From the NCBI GenBank assembly GCA_035997045.1, contig DASYIY010000071.1, positions 1 through 64,000 on the forward strand: a stretch of DNA of 64,000 nt. Reading direction: 5' to 3'. A program made the translations under genes and the position numbers. Source of the stretch: VRUE01 sp035997045. Lineage in GTDB: Bacteria; Actinomycetota; Thermoleophilia; Solirubrobacterales; 70-9. The notes under the pieces are model-generated. The model was not told the origin of the DNA, searched no databases, and was given only the letters and a program-made list of their open reading frames with translations. This document shows, one piece after another, positions 15,120 through 23,853 of the stretch; the stretch's first letter is position 1; the number at the start of each line of letters is the position of its first letter.

Positions 15120-16328
15120 CTAGAGGAAGGTTTGGCCCTCGCCCCGGTAGGTCGGGACGACATCGACGATCTCTCCCCCTTCGACCAGGTGGAGGGCGTC
15201 GAAGCGCTCGCAGAGCTCACCGGCCTTGGCGTGGCGCATGTAGACGCGATCGCCGATCTGCAGGTCGCGGGCCGCGGCGCCGCTGAGCGGGGTCTGTACC
15301 TCACCGGCGCCCTCCTCTTCGTCGAGCTCGAGGCCGGCGGGCAGCCACGGAGACGGAAGCCGTGCAGTGTCGCCGTTGCCCGAGGCGAGGTAGCCGCCGC
15401 CGAGTGCCGTGGCAACGCCAGCCGTTGGCTTGCGCACGATCGGCAGGGCGAAGCCGGCGGCTGGCGTCAGCGTGAAGCGGCTGTAGCTGTCGAAGAGGGT
15501 CGGGGCGTAGAAGCCAGAGCCGGCGGCGATCTCCGTTACGGCGTCCTCGGCACCGGTCAGCTCGAGGCTGCCGGTGCCGCCGCCGTTGACGATCGGCAGC
15601 TCGGCGAACTCGCGGATCGCGGCAACCACCGCGCCGCGCCGCCCGGCTAGCTCGGCGGCTGAGCGGCGCTGCATCGTCCGGATCATGGCGCCGCGCAGGC
15701 GCCGGCCAGGAGGCTGGTCGCCGACGCCGGCGATCTGGCCCTCGTAGGACATCAGCGCCGCCAGCTCGATCTGGGGGCGGCGCTCGATCTCTTGGGCCAG
15801 GGCTACTGCCTGCTCGACCGTGTGCACGGGCGAGCGCTTCGGCCCGACCTTGATCCGCCCGCCCAGCGCCCACCAACCCGCGTCGAGGTCGATGCAGACC
15901 CGTACCGGTGCGGCGCCCGCTCCCAGCACCGACTCGATCGCGTCGAGGTGCCCGGTGCAGTCGACCATGACGATCGGCGCGCCCTCGGGGTTGGCGACGG
16001 AGCGCAGCGCCAGCTCGCCCAACGCCCCGGTGTCGGCCGTCGGGTAGGCGAGCAGGAGGTTCTCGAAGCCGCTCTCCGCAAGCCAGAGCGTCTCCGGCAG
16101 GGTGAACGTCATCAGACCGGCGAAGCGCTCGTCGCGGCGCAGGATCCGCTCGAGCAGGTCGCGGCAGCGCACCGACTTGCTGGCCACGCGGATCGGCTTC
16201 GCCCCCGCTCGCGCCAACATCGCGTCGCCGTTCGCCCACATCGCATCGAGGTCGACGAAGGCGAACGGCGCCTCGACCTGCTCGAAGATCTGCTCTAGCT
16301 GCAAGTGGGAGCGGTCCGGCACGACCAC
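15120..16328 (-). CDS. D-threonine aldolase/amino acid deaminase-like PLP enzyme
   Basis: 402 residues of the alanine racemase N-terminal fold. The PLP lysine is in RVASKSVRC near residue 49, and ALMSYEGQIAG and VNGGGTGS fit the phosphate-binding barrel. The C-terminal domain has DRVYMRHAKAGELCERF, the region that in D-threonine aldolases carries the metal ligands. Likely cleaves a beta-hydroxy-D-amino acid or deaminates a related compound. Monocistronic, with tRNA-Ser(GCU) divergently upstream. Confidence 0.8.
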   Translation of the reverse strand: MVVPDRSHLQLEQIFEQVEAPFAFVDLDAMWANGDAMLARAGAKPIRVASKSVRCRDLLERILRRDERFAGLMTFTLPETLWLAESGFENLLLAYPTADTGALGELALRSVANPEGAPIVMVDCTGHLDAIESVLGAGAAPVRVCIDLDAGWWALGGRIKVGPKRSPVHTVEQAVALAQEIERRPQIELAALMSYEGQIAGVGDQPPGRRLRGAMIRTMQRRSAAELAGRRGAVVAAIREFAELPIVNGGGTGSLELTGAEDAVTEIAAGSGFYAPTLFDSYSRFTLTPAAGFALPIVRKPTAGVATALGGGYLASGNGDTARLPSPWLPAGLELDEEEGAGEVQTPLSGAAARDLQIGDRVYMRHAKAGELCERFDALHLVEGGEIVDVVPTYRGEGQTFL

Positions 16329-16379
16329 GAGACTAACCGCGTCACCTCCCGTGACTTCCTACAATCGGGCGGAACGCCC

Positions 16380-16468
16380 GGAGAGGTGGCCGAGTGGCTG
16401 AAGGCACTCGCCTGCTAAGCGAGTAGGGGGCGCAAGCTCTCTCGAGGGTTCGAATCCCTCCCTCTCCG
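16380..16468 (+). tRNA. tRNA-Ser(GCU)
   Basis: 89-nt gene with acceptor GGAGAGG/CCTCTCC, anticodon loop CTGCTAA (GCT) in a CTCGC/GCGAG stem, a long variable arm and T arm GAGGGTTCGAATCCCTC. No encoded CCA. No integrated element adjoins its 3' end. Confidence 0.95.
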
Positions 16469-16521
16469 CTTCAGCCTGGCCGCAACTTTGATCGCTCAGT
16501 GACCTTTTAGTAGTTGAGCGT

Positions 16522-16734
16522 ATGGAGTCTGGGGCGAAACAGGAGAGGAATCGAGTGCCGGCCGATAGCGTGCTCGAGAACCAGCTTCGGGCGCGGTTGG
16601 CGGCGGAGCTGAAGCCGCGCAGCACGAGCGCATCGGAGTTGGCCGTGGCCCTGGGAGAGCCGTTGGCGCTGGTCACCTACCACTGCCGCGTATTGGAGCA
16701 ATTTGACGGCCCTGCGCCGTCTGGCAGCTCCTAG
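16522..16734 (+). CDS. Small HTH-like protein, possibly truncated ArsR type
   Basis: 70 residues. The segment TSASELAVALGEPLALVTYHCRVLEQ resembles the recognition part of ArsR-type winged helices (SELA...LGxxLxxVxYHxRxL), but the protein ends after the recognition helix without the wing. It may be a remnant of a longer regulator cut by the P450 gene's end (the two genes converge and abut at 16734/16735). Confidence 0.5.
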   Translation: MESGAKQERNRVPADSVLENQLRARLAAELKPRSTSASELAVALGEPLALVTYHCRVLEQFDGPAPSGSS

Positions 16735-18162
16735 TCAGGTGCGGGCGCGCAGGACGACGCGGCCGCCGCGGGCGGGGATCATCGTCACGTTGCGGTGCAG
16801 CGCGCGCTCTGGCTCGGGCTCGGCCGCCTCGAGGTCGAGCCGGCGGGCCGTCGCCTCCAGCACGACGCGCATCTCGGCCATCGCCAAAGCGGCGCCGAGG
16901 CAGCGGCGAATGCCGCCGCCGAAGGGGATCCACTCGTAGGTGCCGGGTTTGCGGCCGAGCCAGCGCTCGGGGCGAAACTCGAAGGGCTCCGGATAGAGGT
17001 CCTCGCGGTGGTGGACGAGGAGGATGCTCATCCCGATCGGCGTGTTGGCGGAGACGCCGTAGGGGCCGAGTTGCCAGGGCACCGTTACGCGGCGGCCGAT
17101 GAACGGAACGACGGGGCGGGAGCGCATGCTCTCGACGATCGTCGCCTCGACCTGCTCCTCGGCGTTACCGCCGTTGCGGGTCGCCTCGCGCAACGCCTCG
17201 TGGGCTTGCGGGTTGCGCACCAGGCGCTCCCAAGCCCAGGCGAGTGAGTTGGCCGTCGTCTCGTGGCCGGCGAGGACAAGGGTGAGGAGCTCGTCGCGGA
17301 CTTCTTTGTCGTCCATCGCATCGCCGTCCTCGGTTCGCGCCTGCAGGAGCAGGGAGAGGATGTCGCGTCGCTCGGCCAGGTGCTCGTCGGCGCGGCGGGC
17401 GCGGATCACCGCGTAGGTGGGGCGGTCGAGCAAGGTGACGCCGAGCTTGATCAACCCGGAGGCGTCTTCGCGGCCGATGCTGAGCAGTTCGCCGGCCTGG
17501 CCGAGCGGCGAGGTCGAGATGTTGACCATGCGCTTGACCGTCGAGCGCATCCGATCCTCCGGAGTGCCGCGCTCGGGCCTGCCCTCGATGCCGAAGATCC
17601 CGGCCATGATCACGTCGAGGGTGATCGCCTGCATCCGCGGTGCGATGGCGAAGGGCTTGTTGAGCGGCCAGCGGTCGAGCTCGCGTTCGGTCGCCGTCGC
17701 GATCATTTCGGTGTAGCGCTCGATCGCCTCGCCATGGAAGGGCGGCAGCAGCAGCTTGCGCTGGCGCATGTGCCGCTCGCCGAGCGAGGTGAGGACGGAG
17801 CCGGTGCCGAGGATCGGCCGCAGCGGCGACTCGCCGGTAAGCGACGGCGCCAGCTCGGGTTTGGCGGTGAAGAGCGAACGGACGTGGTCGGGGTGGCTGG
17901 TGACGACCGGACCGCCCGGCATCGCTGTGCGCATGCGGAAGGTCTCGCCGATGCGCCGGTGGGCGCCGAAGACGTACTCGATCTGGCGCATGCTGAAGCG
18001 CAACATCTGCGCGGTGCGGGGGAGCGGCACGATGGGAGGTTTGCCGAGATCGGCTAGCTCGGCCGACTCGATCGGTCCAGCGGGAGAGGGAGGCGCCTCG
18101 CCGACGAGGTGCGGGAAGGCTGGCTCCTCGGCGCTGGCGGGACGCTCGGCGACGCTGCTCAC
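16735..18162 (-). CDS. Cytochrome P450
   Basis: 475 residues with all P450 hallmarks: I-helix AGHETTANSL, K-helix ExxR in VESMRSRP, the PERW motif RPERWLGR, and the haem loop FGGGIRRCLGAALA with the Cys thiolate. Monooxygenase of unknown substrate needing external redox partners, none of which is nearby. It diverges from pyruvate kinase with about 75 bp between starts. A second P450 of the same general type lies at 21271-22632; both share the ...FHGE... and WIPFGGG segments, suggesting a paralogous pair. Confidence 0.95.
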   Translation of the reverse strand: MSSVAERPASAEEPAFPHLVGEAPPSPAGPIESAELADLGKPPIVPLPRTAQMLRFSMRQIEYVFGAHRRIGETFRMRTAMPGGPVVTSHPDHVRSLFTAKPELAPSLTGESPLRPILGTGSVLTSLGERHMRQRKLLLPPFHGEAIERYTEMIATATERELDRWPLNKPFAIAPRMQAITLDVIMAGIFGIEGRPERGTPEDRMRSTVKRMVNISTSPLGQAGELLSIGREDASGLIKLGVTLLDRPTYAVIRARRADEHLAERRDILSLLLQARTEDGDAMDDKEVRDELLTLVLAGHETTANSLAWAWERLVRNPQAHEALREATRNGGNAEEQVEATIVESMRSRPVVPFIGRRVTVPWQLGPYGVSANTPIGMSILLVHHREDLYPEPFEFRPERWLGRKPGTYEWIPFGGGIRRCLGAALAMAEMRVVLEATARRLDLEAAEPEPERALHRNVTMIPARGGRVVLRART

Positions 18163-18237
18163 CGGCCCATTGTCACAGAGATCGGTGTCAAGGTCGCATC
18201 TGCGAGGTGCGATGCGTCACGCACTACAGTCATAACG

Positions 18238-19653
18238 ATGCAGCCGAGCAGGCGGACAAAGATCATCGCCACGGTGGGGCCGGCGAGCTGGGGCGCCGAC
18301 GTCCTGCCGCGCTTGATCGAGGCCGGCGCCGACGTCCTCCGGCTCAACTTCTCCCACGCTGACCGCGACCGTCACGCACGCACGGTTGAGGCGATCCGGG
18401 CCGCCGCCGAGCAGGCCGGGCGCGAGGTCGCGGTGCTCGGCGACCTGCCGGGCCCGAAGCTGCGGATCGGCGAGCTGCGCGACGACGTCGCCGAGCTGGA
18501 GACCGGGATGCACGTGAAATTGACCCCGCAGAAGGTCGAGGGCGACCGCGAGACGATCCCGGTCACCTGGCAGGGAGTCACCTCACTGCGCGAGGACGAA
18601 CCCGTCTACCTCGCCGATGGCTCGATTCGCCTGCGCGTGCGTGGGCCGGAAGACGGGGGCATCGACTGCGAGGTCGAGGTCGGTGGCACGCTCTCCTCGC
18701 ACAAGGGGATGAACGTGCCCGGCATTGTCACCCCGGCCGCGACCGCCGGCGACCTCGGCTGGGTCGAGTTCGCGGTCGAACAGGGCATCGACCTGCTCGC
18801 TGTTTCGTTTGTCTCAACGGCCGCTGACCTCGAGCCGGTGAGCGAGCGGCTGCGCGCGCTCGGTTCCGACATCCCGCTGATCGCCAAGATCGAGAAGCAG
18901 ACGGCGGCCGAGAACGCCGAGGAGATCGTTGCCGCTGCGACCGGCGGGATCATGGTCGCCCGCGGCGATCTCGGGATCGAGGTGCCGCTCGCCCAGGTGC
19001 CGGTTCTGCAGAAGCGCCTGATCCGCGCCGCCGGCAAGCGCTCCAAGCCGGTGATCACGGCGACCCAGATGCTGGCCTCGATGGTGATCGCACGCCGCCC
19101 GACGCGAGCCGAGGTGACCGACGTTGCCAACGCGATCTACGACGGCACCGACGCGGTAATGCTCTCCGAGGAGACCGCCGTAGGCCAGCACCCGATCGAG
19201 TCGGTGCGGGTGATGGACCAGATCGCCCGTGCCACCGAGCCCGACCTCCCCTACGGCGAGTGGCTCTTCGGCCGCACCGACCAGGCGACCCAGGACGTCG
19301 CCGACTCGGTCGCCCAAGGCGCCGTCGGTGCGGTCTATCGCCTCGGCCTCTCGGCCCTGGTCGTGCCGACGACCAGCGGCCGCACCGCGCGATTGGTCTC
19401 CGCCCACCGCCCCAACGTGCCGGTGCTGGCGATCTCACCGCGGATCGACACCGTGCGTCGCCTCAACCTGCTCTTCGGTGTCAAGGCGGTGCTGCACGAG
19501 CAGGAGACCGACATTCGCACCCTGCTCCACGATTGCGCCGGGCTCGCCGGCGAACAGGGCATCGCCGCCTCCGGCGACCTGATCGCGATTACCGCGGGCC
19601 TGCCCGAGCAGGAGCTGGGCACGAATTTGTTCGAGGTCCATAGGGTTCCCTGA
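18238..19653 (+). CDS. pyk: Pyruvate kinase
   Basis: 471 residues from ATG 18238, chosen because the family's conserved start RRTKIIATVGPAS follows at once; the frame upstream to 18109 lies in the P450 gene. Substrate-binding motif LRLNFSHAD and catalytic IAKIEKQ with MVARGDLGIEVP are intact; the C-terminal regulatory domain is complete (TTSGRTARLVSAHRP). Catalyses PEP + ADP to pyruvate + ATP, the last step of glycolysis. Followed by the enoyl-CoA hydratase gene after 28 bp. Confidence 0.97.
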   Translation: MQPSRRTKIIATVGPASWGADVLPRLIEAGADVLRLNFSHADRDRHARTVEAIRAAAEQAGREVAVLGDLPGPKLRIGELRDDVAELETGMHVKLTPQKVEGDRETIPVTWQGVTSLREDEPVYLADGSIRLRVRGPEDGGIDCEVEVGGTLSSHKGMNVPGIVTPAATAGDLGWVEFAVEQGIDLLAVSFVSTAADLEPVSERLRALGSDIPLIAKIEKQTAAENAEEIVAAATGGIMVARGDLGIEVPLAQVPVLQKRLIRAAGKRSKPVITATQMLASMVIARRPTRAEVTDVANAIYDGTDAVMLSEETAVGQHPIESVRVMDQIARATEPDLPYGEWLFGRTDQATQDVADSVAQGAVGAVYRLGLSALVVPTTSGRTARLVSAHRPNVPVLAISPRIDTVRRLNLLFGVKAVLHEQETDIRTLLHDCAGLAGEQGIAASGDLIAITAGLPEQELGTNLFEVHRVP

Positions 19654-19681
19654 GGTATTCGAGAACGACGAGGAGGCGCGG

Positions 19682-20473
19682 GTGAGCGAGGGAGACGTAG
19701 TGGTTCGTGTGGAGCGCGACGAGGGTGGGCTCGCAGTGATGACCCTCGACAGCCCGCCGCTCAATCTCTTCGACAGGAGCATGTTCGACGGCCTGCTGGC
19801 TGCGGTCGACGACGTTGAGGGCGACCCACCGCGGGCGCTGCTAGTCCGTGCCGAGGGTCGCGCCGTCTCCGGTGGCGTCAACGTCGCCGAGTTCGACGGC
19901 CTTACCCCCGAGCGGGCGAGTGAGCTCTGGGACGAGCTGATCGGCGTCGTCGAGCGGGTCGAAGCGCTGCCGTTGCCGGTCGTCTTCGCCGCCCACGCGC
20001 TCACCCTGACCGCAGCCTTCGAGCTGGCGCTGGGCTGCGACCTGATTCTCGCCGCCCGCTCGGCCAAGTTCGGCCTGGTCGAGAAAGTGGTCGGCCTGAC
20101 GCCGTCGATGGGCGGCACGCAGCGGCTCGCGGAGCGGGCCGGCAGCGGCCGCGCCCGTGAGTTCGTGATGACCGGCGAGCTGTACGGCGCGGAGGAGATG
20201 GAGCGCTGGAACGTCGTCAACCGTGTCTTCGACGACGAGGGCTTCGACGAGCGAGCGCGCGCCTTTGCCTCTGAGCTGGCCGCCGGTCCGACCAAGGCCC
20301 ACGCGATGACGAAGCTGGTCTTGCGCCGCTTTCGCGAGGGCGGGATTCCGGCGGCCGATGAGGCGATCCGCACCGAGGCCGGCGAGCTGTTCGCCACCGA
20401 GGATCTGCAGCGGGCGGTCAAGACCTTCCTCGAGCATGGCGGGCCAGGCCACGCCAGCTTCGAGGGTCGCTGA
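19682..20473 (+). CDS. Enoyl-CoA hydratase/isomerase family protein
   Basis: 263 residues from a GTG start preceded by GAGGAGGCG. Crotonase-fold features: the oxyanion-hole region SGGVNVAEF, the helix FELALGCDLILAAR and the following GLVEKVVGLTPSMGGTQRL. It hydrates enoyl-CoA or isomerises a related thioester in fatty or aromatic acid breakdown; exact reaction not resolved. Close spacing to the thioesterase gene downstream (20 bp) suggests an acyl-CoA operon. Confidence 0.9.
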   Translation: MSEGDVVVRVERDEGGLAVMTLDSPPLNLFDRSMFDGLLAAVDDVEGDPPRALLVRAEGRAVSGGVNVAEFDGLTPERASELWDELIGVVERVEALPLPVVFAAHALTLTAAFELALGCDLILAARSAKFGLVEKVVGLTPSMGGTQRLAERAGSGRAREFVMTGELYGAEEMERWNVVNRVFDDEGFDERARAFASELAAGPTKAHAMTKLVLRRFREGGIPAADEAIRTEAGELFATEDLQRAVKTFLEHGGPGHASFEGR

Positions 20474-20493
20474 ACGGGGTAGGGTTCGCGCCG

Positions 20494-20964
20494 ATGACGG
20501 ACTTCGACGCGATCGCCAAAGGGATGACTCTCGCCGTGCCTTTTGCCGGGCATTTGGGACTTGAGATCACCCACGTCGCCGAGGGCGAGGCGCTCGTCGT
20601 GCTCCCCGAGGGCCACGAGCTGACCAACCACGTCGGTTCCCAGCACGCCGGCGCCCTCTTCACCGTGGCCGAGACGGCATCCGGGGCCGCCTTCGTCGGC
20701 GCCTTCGCCGAGCGCATGGGCGACGTCACCCCGCTCGCCCGCAACGCCGAGATCTCCTACGAAAAGATCGCCAAGGGCCCGATCGAGGCAAGCGCCAAGC
20801 TGGGCGTCGATCCAGCCGCGGCCCTGGCCACCCTCGACGCCGAGGGCAAGGTCGTCTTCCCCTGCGAGGTAGAGCTGAACGACGCCGACGGCCAGCGCGT
20901 AGCGACGGCCGTAGTCCAGTGGCACGTGCGGCTGAACAAGCCCACCGAGCCCGAAGCCGCCTAA
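20494..20964 (+). CDS. Hotdog-fold thioesterase (DUF4442/PaaI-like)
   Basis: 156 residues. The hotdog segment NHVGSQHAGALFTVAETASGAA matches the central helix region of PaaI/DUF4442 acyl-CoA thioesterases, followed by strands with ISYEKIAKGPIEASAKL. Probably hydrolyses an acyl-CoA, consistent with the enoyl-CoA hydratase just upstream. tRNA-Arg follows after 54 bp. Confidence 0.82.
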   Translation: MTDFDAIAKGMTLAVPFAGHLGLEITHVAEGEALVVLPEGHELTNHVGSQHAGALFTVAETASGAAFVGAFAERMGDVTPLARNAEISYEKIAKGPIEASAKLGVDPAAALATLDAEGKVVFPCEVELNDADGQRVATAVVQWHVRLNKPTEPEAA

Positions 20965-21018
20965 CCAGGCCCCCAAGTCCCTAGAATCGCCGTCCGGGCA
21001 TTCCAAGCCCACAATCCC

Positions 21019-21092
21019 GCGCCAGTAGCTCAGTTGGATAGAGCGTCGGTCTACGAAACCGAAGGTCACAGGTTCGAATCCTGTCTGGCGCG
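21019..21092 (+). tRNA. tRNA-Arg(ACG)
   Basis: 74-nt gene with acceptor GCGCCAG/CTGGCGC, D arm AGCTCAGTTGGATAGAGC, anticodon loop TCTACGA (ACG) and T arm ACAGGTTCGAATCCTGT. CCA is not encoded. The 178 bp after it up to the P450 gene hold no supported feature. Confidence 0.95.
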
Positions 21093-21270
21093 TTCGCGCA
21101 GGGGTCGCAGCGCCCGGGCCTTGCAAGGATTCGCGCGTGGTCGAGGGTTCCGCAGAGCAGAACGTCAACTTGGTCGCTGAGCTGCATCGGCGGCAGGGCG
21201 AGATGTATGCGGGTGGCTCTGGGCTGCGGGCGAGCCGCGTTAGCTCCCTCCGCCGCGTTTGAACTCGCCG

Positions 21271-22632
21271 CTAGGCGGCCACGGGCGCTTTTCGGCGCTT
21301 AGCCAGGATGGCTTGTGCCCCATGCGAGGGCCTGACCGTGATGTTGCGGCGGCGGGCAACCTCGGGGCCAGTGGCTTTGGGCATGAGCTCGAAGCTGGCG
21401 AGGGCGCTGCGGAGGACGATCTTCATCTCCAGCATCGCGAAGCTGGCGCCCAGACAACGGCGGCGGCCGCCGCCGAAGGGGATCCAGGTGTAGGTGCCCG
21501 GTTGCTCGTCGAGGAAGCGCTCCGGGCGGAAGGTGTCGGGATCCGGATAGATCTCGGGGTCGTGGTGGATCAGGTAGCTGTTGAGGACGAGGCTGCAGCC
21601 CACCGGATAGGTCCAGCCGCCGATCTCGATCGGCTTGGCGACCAGGCGGGGGGCGACGTTGGGCAGCACTGGCCGGATCCGCAGCGTCTCCTGGATCGTC
21701 GCCGTCAGGTAGGCGTCCTCGCCGGCGTCGATCTCCTCGACCAGCCGGTCCAGCACCCGCGGGTCGTGGCCGAGGCGCTCGAAGGCCCAGGCTAGGGTCG
21801 AGGCCGTCGTCTCGTGGCCGGCGATCAGCAGCGTCATCAGCTCGTCGCGGATCTCCTGCTCGCCCATCGGCGAACCGTCGTCGTGGCGCGCCTCGACCAG
21901 CATCGCCAGCACGTCGTCGCGCTCGGCGCTTTCTGTACGGCGCTCGACGATCAGCTCGAAGAGCAGCTCGTCGACCTCTTCCTGCATGCGGACGAAGTGG
22001 GCGAAGGGGCCGACTCGTTCGGCGATCCGCGCCGCAACGCTGTCCTTCGGCGGCGGCATCAGGCTGACCGGCTTGTCGCCGAACTCGAGCATCGCCTGCA
22101 GCCGCTCGCGAAGGGTCTCGAAGCGCGCCCCGGGATCGAGCCCGAAGACGGCGCGGAGGATGATCCTCAGCGTCAGGTCCTGCATGCGCGGGTGCAGTTC
22201 GACCGGCACGTCTCGCGGCAGCTGCGCCAGCTCCTCGCTCGTCACTTCTTCCATCAGGCCGGTCAGGCGCTCCATGCGCTCGCCGTGGAAGGCCGGCAGC
22301 AGCAGCTTGCGCTGTCCCATGTGCGCCGATTCGTCGAGCAGCAGCACCGAGTTGCCGCCGACTATCGGCTCGAGGACGCGCGCTCCCTGGCCCGGGCGCA
22401 GGACGTCGGGCGGGGCGGTGAAGACTTCCTTCACCTCCGCCGGGTCGGTCAGCATCACGAAGGACGGCGAGAGCGGCAGCTTGATCGTGAAGCGCTTGCC
22501 GTAGCGCTCGCGGCACTGCCGCAGGAAGGCGAAGGGGCGCGTCCAGAAGCCGATGCTCTGGATCGCGGAGGGGTAAGGGGGACCGGGCGGTAGGCCAGTT
22601 GGTCTCATCTTCTCGACCGTCGAGTATTCCAC
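21271..22632 (-). CDS. Cytochrome P450
   Basis: Up to 453 residues; the Met at 22608 (MRPTGLPPGPPYPSAIQS) is the likelier start because a proline-rich hinge normally opens the protein. I-helix AGHETTASTLAW, ExxR in QETLRIRP, RPERFLDE and haem loop FGGGRRRCLGASFA are all present. Substrate unknown. Its 5' region faces the short transcript candidate at 22665-22875 on the other strand. Confidence 0.95.
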   Translation of the reverse strand: MEYSTVEKMRPTGLPPGPPYPSAIQSIGFWTRPFAFLRQCRERYGKRFTIKLPLSPSFVMLTDPAEVKEVFTAPPDVLRPGQGARVLEPIVGGNSVLLLDESAHMGQRKLLLPAFHGERMERLTGLMEEVTSEELAQLPRDVPVELHPRMQDLTLRIILRAVFGLDPGARFETLRERLQAMLEFGDKPVSLMPPPKDSVAARIAERVGPFAHFVRMQEEVDELLFELIVERRTESAERDDVLAMLVEARHDDGSPMGEQEIRDELMTLLIAGHETTASTLAWAFERLGHDPRVLDRLVEEIDAGEDAYLTATIQETLRIRPVLPNVAPRLVAKPIEIGGWTYPVGCSLVLNSYLIHHDPEIYPDPDTFRPERFLDEQPGTYTWIPFGGGRRRCLGASFAMLEMKIVLRSALASFELMPKATGPEVARRRNITVRPSHGAQAILAKRRKAPVAA

Positions 22633-22664
22633 GACTGAGAGATTTGCTTCAATCGGATCACCAG

Positions 22665-22875
22665 AGAAAGGAGGTGGTCCTATTTTGAGTCACATGCTTC
22701 AGGGGACACTGGAGGTGCAGGGCCGCTAGGCGCCGCACTGTTTCGGCCGCCCGGCGGAATCCAACCCGGGCACCGGCGAGCAAAGGGAGACCGGGCGTTG
22801 TCCCACCCGGCCGTGGTTCCCGCGTTCGTTCCCAAGCACCTGGCAAGGGCCGCCTCCGGGCGGCCCTTGCTCTTT
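22665..22875 (+). ncRNA. Candidate short transcript: leader ORF plus terminator
   Basis: AGAAAGGAGGTGGTCC at 22665-22680 is nearly fully complementary to the 3' end of 16S rRNA, an exceptionally strong ribosome site. Ten bases after its core a TTG opens a 14-codon frame ending at 22729 (an internal ATG gives 11 codons). About 110 bp of GC-rich, hairpin-forming sequence follows, then a perfect intrinsic terminator. The next gene starts only after that terminator, so this is a self-contained unit: a peptide mRNA, a leader, or a structured RNA. No Rfam family recognised. Confidence 0.4.
22843..22875 (+). terminator. Rho-independent terminator
   Basis: GCAAGGGCCGCC (22843-22854) and GGCGGCCCTTGC (22859-22870) form a perfect 12-bp stem with loop TCCG, followed by TCTTT. 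It closes the unit beginning near 22665. Confidence 0.85.
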
Positions 22876-22921
22876 GATCGCGCCTTGCAATGCAAGTGCT
22901 CCGCAGGCTAGGGTGGGCGCA

Positions 22922-23209
22922 ATGGCGGTCAAGCTTCATCGCTGCTCGGCAATGTGGGTCAAGATCGACGCCCACCCCTGCTGGCGTGTGCAGAAGGCAC
23001 TCGATGAGCAGGGGGTCGAGTACGAGGTCGTCAAGGGGCCGCTGCGCCCCGGCAAGCGCGAAGAGCTCGACCAGCTCTCGGGCCAGCGCAAGTACCCGGT
23101 GATCGAGTTCGAGGACGGCCGCTCCTACCGCGCCGAGTCCGCCGAGATGGCGGAGAAGATCCGCGCCGGAGAGCTTTTCGACGGGCCCGCGGCCGGCCCA
23201 GCCGCGTAG
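22922..23209 (+). CDS. Thioredoxin-fold (GST N-terminal/glutaredoxin-like) protein
   Basis: 95 residues from ATG 22922. The order beta (VKLHRCSAMW), helix starting HPCWRVQKALDEQGVEYEVV, then KYPVIEFEDG and YRAESAEMAEKI is that of the N-terminal glutathione transferase domain, with cis-Pro in YPVIEF and the ES pair in AESAEMA. There is no C-terminal helical domain. The CxxC of glutaredoxin is absent, so a binding or monothiol role is likelier than disulfide reduction. Its stop overlaps the next gene's start. Confidence 0.75.
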   Translation: MAVKLHRCSAMWVKIDAHPCWRVQKALDEQGVEYEVVKGPLRPGKREELDQLSGQRKYPVIEFEDGRSYRAESAEMAEKIRAGELFDGPAAGPAA

Positions 23210-23853
23210 TGGCCAAGCTCAGGTTCCAGATCTCGGTCTCGCTCGACGGCTTCATCGCCGGACCGGACCCGAGTGAGGAGGACCCGCTCGGCAAGGGCGG
23301 GATGCAGCTGCACGAGTGGGCCTTCAAGCTCGCCGCCTGGCGCGAGCCGCACGGCCGCGAGGGCGGCGAGGTCAACGCCAGCACCGCGATCATGGAGGAA
23401 GCGCTCAGCAACGTCGGCGCGACCGTGATGGGCCGCAAGATGTTCGGCGGCGATCCGGGGCCCTGGGGCGAGGATCCGTGGGATGGCTGGTGGGGTGACG
23501 ACCCGCCCTTCCACACCCCCGTCTTCGTCCTCACCCACCACGAGCGCGAGCCGCTGGAGAAGCAGGGCGGCACGAACTTCACCTTCGTCACCGACGGCAT
23601 CGAGTCGGCGCTGGAGCAGGCCAAGCAGGCGGCCGGCGGCAAGGACGTCTCGCTCGGCGGCGGCGCCGACGTCGCCCAGCAGTACCTGGCGGCTGGCCTT
23701 ATCGACGTGCTCGAACTCAACGTCGTGCCGGTCCTGCTCGGCAGCGGCACGCGGCTCTTCGACAACCTCGGCGGTGCCGACCTCGGCTTCGAGCAGGTGC
23801 GGGCGATCGAAGCCCCCGGCGTCACCCACCTCAAGTACAGCCTCTCCGCCTAG
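23209..23853 (+). CDS. Dihydrofolate reductase/RibD C-terminal family protein
   Basis: 214 residues from a GTG sharing one base with the previous stop (GTAGTG). The RibD_C fold is shown by FQISVSLDGFIAGPD at the N-terminus, VGATVMGRKMFGG in the middle and GGGADVAQQYLAAGLIDVLEL near the end. Members reduce pteridine- or deaminoriboflavin-like substrates with NADPH; this clade has no assigned substrate. Translationally coupled to the thioredoxin-fold gene. Confidence 0.88.
   Translation: MAKLRFQISVSLDGFIAGPDPSEEDPLGKGGMQLHEWAFKLAAWREPHGREGGEVNASTAIMEEALSNVGATVMGRKMFGGDPGPWGEDPWDGWWGDDPPFHTPVFVLTHHEREPLEKQGGTNFTFVTDGIESALEQAKQAAGGKDVSLGGGADVAQQYLAAGLIDVLELNVVPVLLGSGTRLFDNLGGADLGFEQVRAIEAPGVTHLKYSLSA

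Noticed and set aside
19435..21168. 577-residue minus-strand reading opposite the hydratase and thioesterase genes
   Set aside because: Shadow frame; the plus-strand genes have clear family motifs and a tRNA lies in the region.
22665..22680. Possible 3' end of a 16S rRNA gene on the minus strand
   Set aside because: Only 16 bp match and no other rRNA sequence is near; a strong ribosome site is the simpler reading.
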